NCBI RefSeq assembly: GCF_004359215.1
Contig: NW_027152023.1
Coordinates: 131,507 to 195,506, forward strand
Origin: Bremia lactucae
Lineage: Eukaryota > Oomycota > Peronosporomycetes > Peronosporales > Peronosporaceae
Length of the DNA stretch: 64,000 bases
Reading direction: 5' to 3'
The position numbers and the translations under genes were made by a program. The notes under the pieces are model-generated. The model was not told where the DNA came from. It did no database searches and saw nothing but the letters and a program-made list of their open reading frames with translations. Below are positions 62,764 to 64,000 of the stretch, piece after piece (positions within the stretch are counted from its first letter, which is position 1; every line of letters begins with the position of its first letter).

Positions 62764-63984
62764 ATGTTGTCGACGCTGTGGTGGATCACGCTGGCGCTTG
62801 CTGTCCTTGTAACGCAGTGCTACAAGATCATCGTGCGCTTCTTACAATTGCTACTACACACATACTTTCGAAAAATTGTGATCAATGGACTTAACAATTT
62901 TCCGCGCGAAGGACCCGTAATCCTGTGTCCAAACCACCCTAACATGCTCGTAGATGCTATCCTTGTCATGACTGAAGCCGCTAGCTACGGACGTAGCACT
63001 TATGTATGGGCAAAGGGGTCGCTATTCAAGAACCCTTTCGCTGCCTTTATACTTAAGAAGCTTGGTGCCGTGCCAGTCTATCGACCGCGACGCAAAGACG
63101 CGAGTCTTGCTGACGAAGACTCTCAGAAAACTCCCCAAGAGCTAGACGCAGCTAACCGAGTAATGTTTGAACAGACGTGGCGTGTGCTTTCTGAGGGTAA
63201 CGTCATGGTGCTTTTTCCGGAAGGAACGTCGTATACGGCACCGAAGATGCTATCATTGCGTACGGGTGTCGTGCGTGTTGCGACGGGTTTTGCGAAGCAC
63301 TACGACCAACCCATTCCAGTCATTCCATTAGGTCTTATTTATTTTAATAAGGATCGTTTTCGGAGCCAGGTGGCGTTAGAATTTGGTCCTCCGATGATGA
63401 TTACGCCAGATATGGTGCAAAGTGAAGCATTTCAAAAGGATGAACACAGCGAGGTGAAGCGCCTGACCCGTGAGCTCGAGGAGCGTATGTACGATGTGAC
63501 TTTGAACGCATCTGATTTCAGCACGATTTACGCGGCGCAAATGATGCGACGCCTGTATTTAAGCTCCCGTGGCACCGTCGATGCAATTAAAGAGGTTCGC
63601 TTGACTCAGCACATCATTCGAATGCTTGAAGTAAAACCTCAAAATGACAATCAGAAGAAACGAATCGCAACTATACGTGAAAAGGTGTTGCAGTACAAAG
63701 AGAAGCTGGAAAAGTTGCGGTTGAAAGACCAGGAAGTGATTTTATCAGAGTTCAAAGAGCAATCACTTATACGGCTATTTCTAGAGCGAATTCTGTATTT
63801 GCTTGTGCTGCTGCCATTAGCAACACCGGGACTTTTGCTAAATTTTCCTTACTATTTCATTGGTACGTTTACGGAGTCTCCCTTTGACAACTTAACTTAC
63901 CAACCTTCACCGATAATTGGCTTGACGTACAGGAACAAAGTTGAACAGCCTTGCCGGATTTGTGGAATCCAAGTCAATGTTTAA
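62764..63984 (+). CDS. Glycerol-3-phosphate/DHAP acyltransferase-like protein (PlsC family)
   Basis: 406 codons from the first ATG (62764; an in-frame TTG at 62746 is not a likely start) to TAA at 63982-63984. A hydrophobic N-terminal segment (4-32) precedes the acyltransferase domain: block I CPNHPNMLVD (55-64, H58 and D64, spacing HX5D as in yeast Gpt2/Sct1), the block II Arg/Lys region (GAVPVYRPRRKD, 101-112), block III LFPEGTSYTAPK (150-161), block IV PIPVIPLGLIYF (183-194). A coiled-coil-like stretch is at 296-335 and a hydrophobic hairpin at 338-366. It acylates glycerol-3-phosphate or dihydroxyacetone phosphate at the ER in glycerolipid synthesis. The last ~20 residues (TYRNKVEQPC..) look unlike the family, which usually continues, so a 3' intron or frameshift near 63925 is likely; the window ends 16 bases later. 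Confidence 0.85.
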   Translation: MLSTLWWITLALAVLVTQCYKIIVRFLQLLLHTYFRKIVINGLNNFPREGPVILCPNHPNMLVDAILVMTEAASYGRSTYVWAKGSLFKNPFAAFILKKLGAVPVYRPRRKDASLADEDSQKTPQELDAANRVMFEQTWRVLSEGNVMVLFPEGTSYTAPKMLSLRTGVVRVATGFAKHYDQPIPVIPLGLIYFNKDRFRSQVALEFGPPMMITPDMVQSEAFQKDEHSEVKRLTRELEERMYDVTLNASDFSTIYAAQMMRRLYLSSRGTVDAIKEVRLTQHIIRMLEVKPQNDNQKKRIATIREKVLQYKEKLEKLRLKDQEVILSEFKEQSLIRLFLERILYLLVLLPLATPGLLLNFPYYFIGTFTESPFDNLTYQPSPIIGLTYRNKVEQPCRICGIQVNV

Positions 63985-64000
63985 AATCTTTGCTGCCGGG

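Noticed and set aside
1..64000. Secreted RxLR or CRN effector genes
   Set aside because: No frame with a signal peptide followed by an RxLR-EER or LFLAK-type motif was seen on either strand; repeat-rich context alone is not evidence.
1..64000. tRNA and rRNA genes
   Set aside because: No cloverleaf with a GGTTCRANNCC-type T arm or rRNA-like stretch was noticed; a dedicated scan could still find one.

Overview
The window reads as a repeat-dominated stretch of a filamentous eukaryote, most likely an oomycete of the Phytophthora/downy-mildew kind. That placement is inference from intronless host genes, dense chromodomain Ty3/gypsy retroelements, FAR1/MULE-type remnants and AT-rich spacers; no rRNA or other marker settles it. 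Only five host genes look real: an anoctamin (5623-7743, -), two tandem mitochondrial TCAIM/DUF4460-type paralogues (18908-20005 and 20368-20988, both -), a TMEM41/VTT-domain membrane protein (22603-23361, -) and a glycerolipid acyltransferase (62764-63984, +). Almost everything else is retrotransposon, mostly broken.

Layout. 1-5294: a 3'-end fragment of gypsy family A on + and a decayed minus-strand family A element (1152-5294). 5295-8009: the anoctamin gene and its flanks. 8010-41912: a nest bounded by matching 5-bp target duplications (CCATC), with a family A 5' LTR at 8015-8497 and its 3' LTR at 41423-41907. The body of that element is inverted between a gag and an antisense-ORF breakpoint, and about 26.3 kb lies inside it, flanked by 2,768-bp apparently identical direct repeats (11711-14478 and 38035-40802). 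This inner block carries the TCAIM pair, the VTT gene, a complete but dead gypsy element (family F, 23808-30178), a diverged inverted repeat (15173-15945 versus 30360-31668) and further family A and B pieces. 42189-42288 is a 100-base assembly gap.

42289-56139: family B gypsy: the 3' half of one element, then two elements in tandem that share an LTR (45656-52592 and 52075-56139) and carry the same frameshifts. 56140-62456: an LTR-C, a MULE transposase remnant, a gypsy gag-protease fragment, a Copia polymerase tail with LTR, and a solo LTR-D with a perfect GTGAC target duplication. 62457-64000: the acyltransferase gene.

The host genes do not form a pathway visible here. Three of the five are membrane or lipid related (anoctamin: lipid scrambling or ion transport; VTT protein: ER lipid scrambling; acyltransferase: first step of glycerolipid synthesis), and the TCAIM pair is predicted mitochondrial. 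The main interest is structural: the nest and its inversion, a possible circle-type insertion (or misassembly), a copied VTT-gene promoter on the far side of a retroelement, and an antisense reading frame between the chromodomain and the 3' LTR in two different gypsy families. All repeat comparisons were made by eye on the given sequence.
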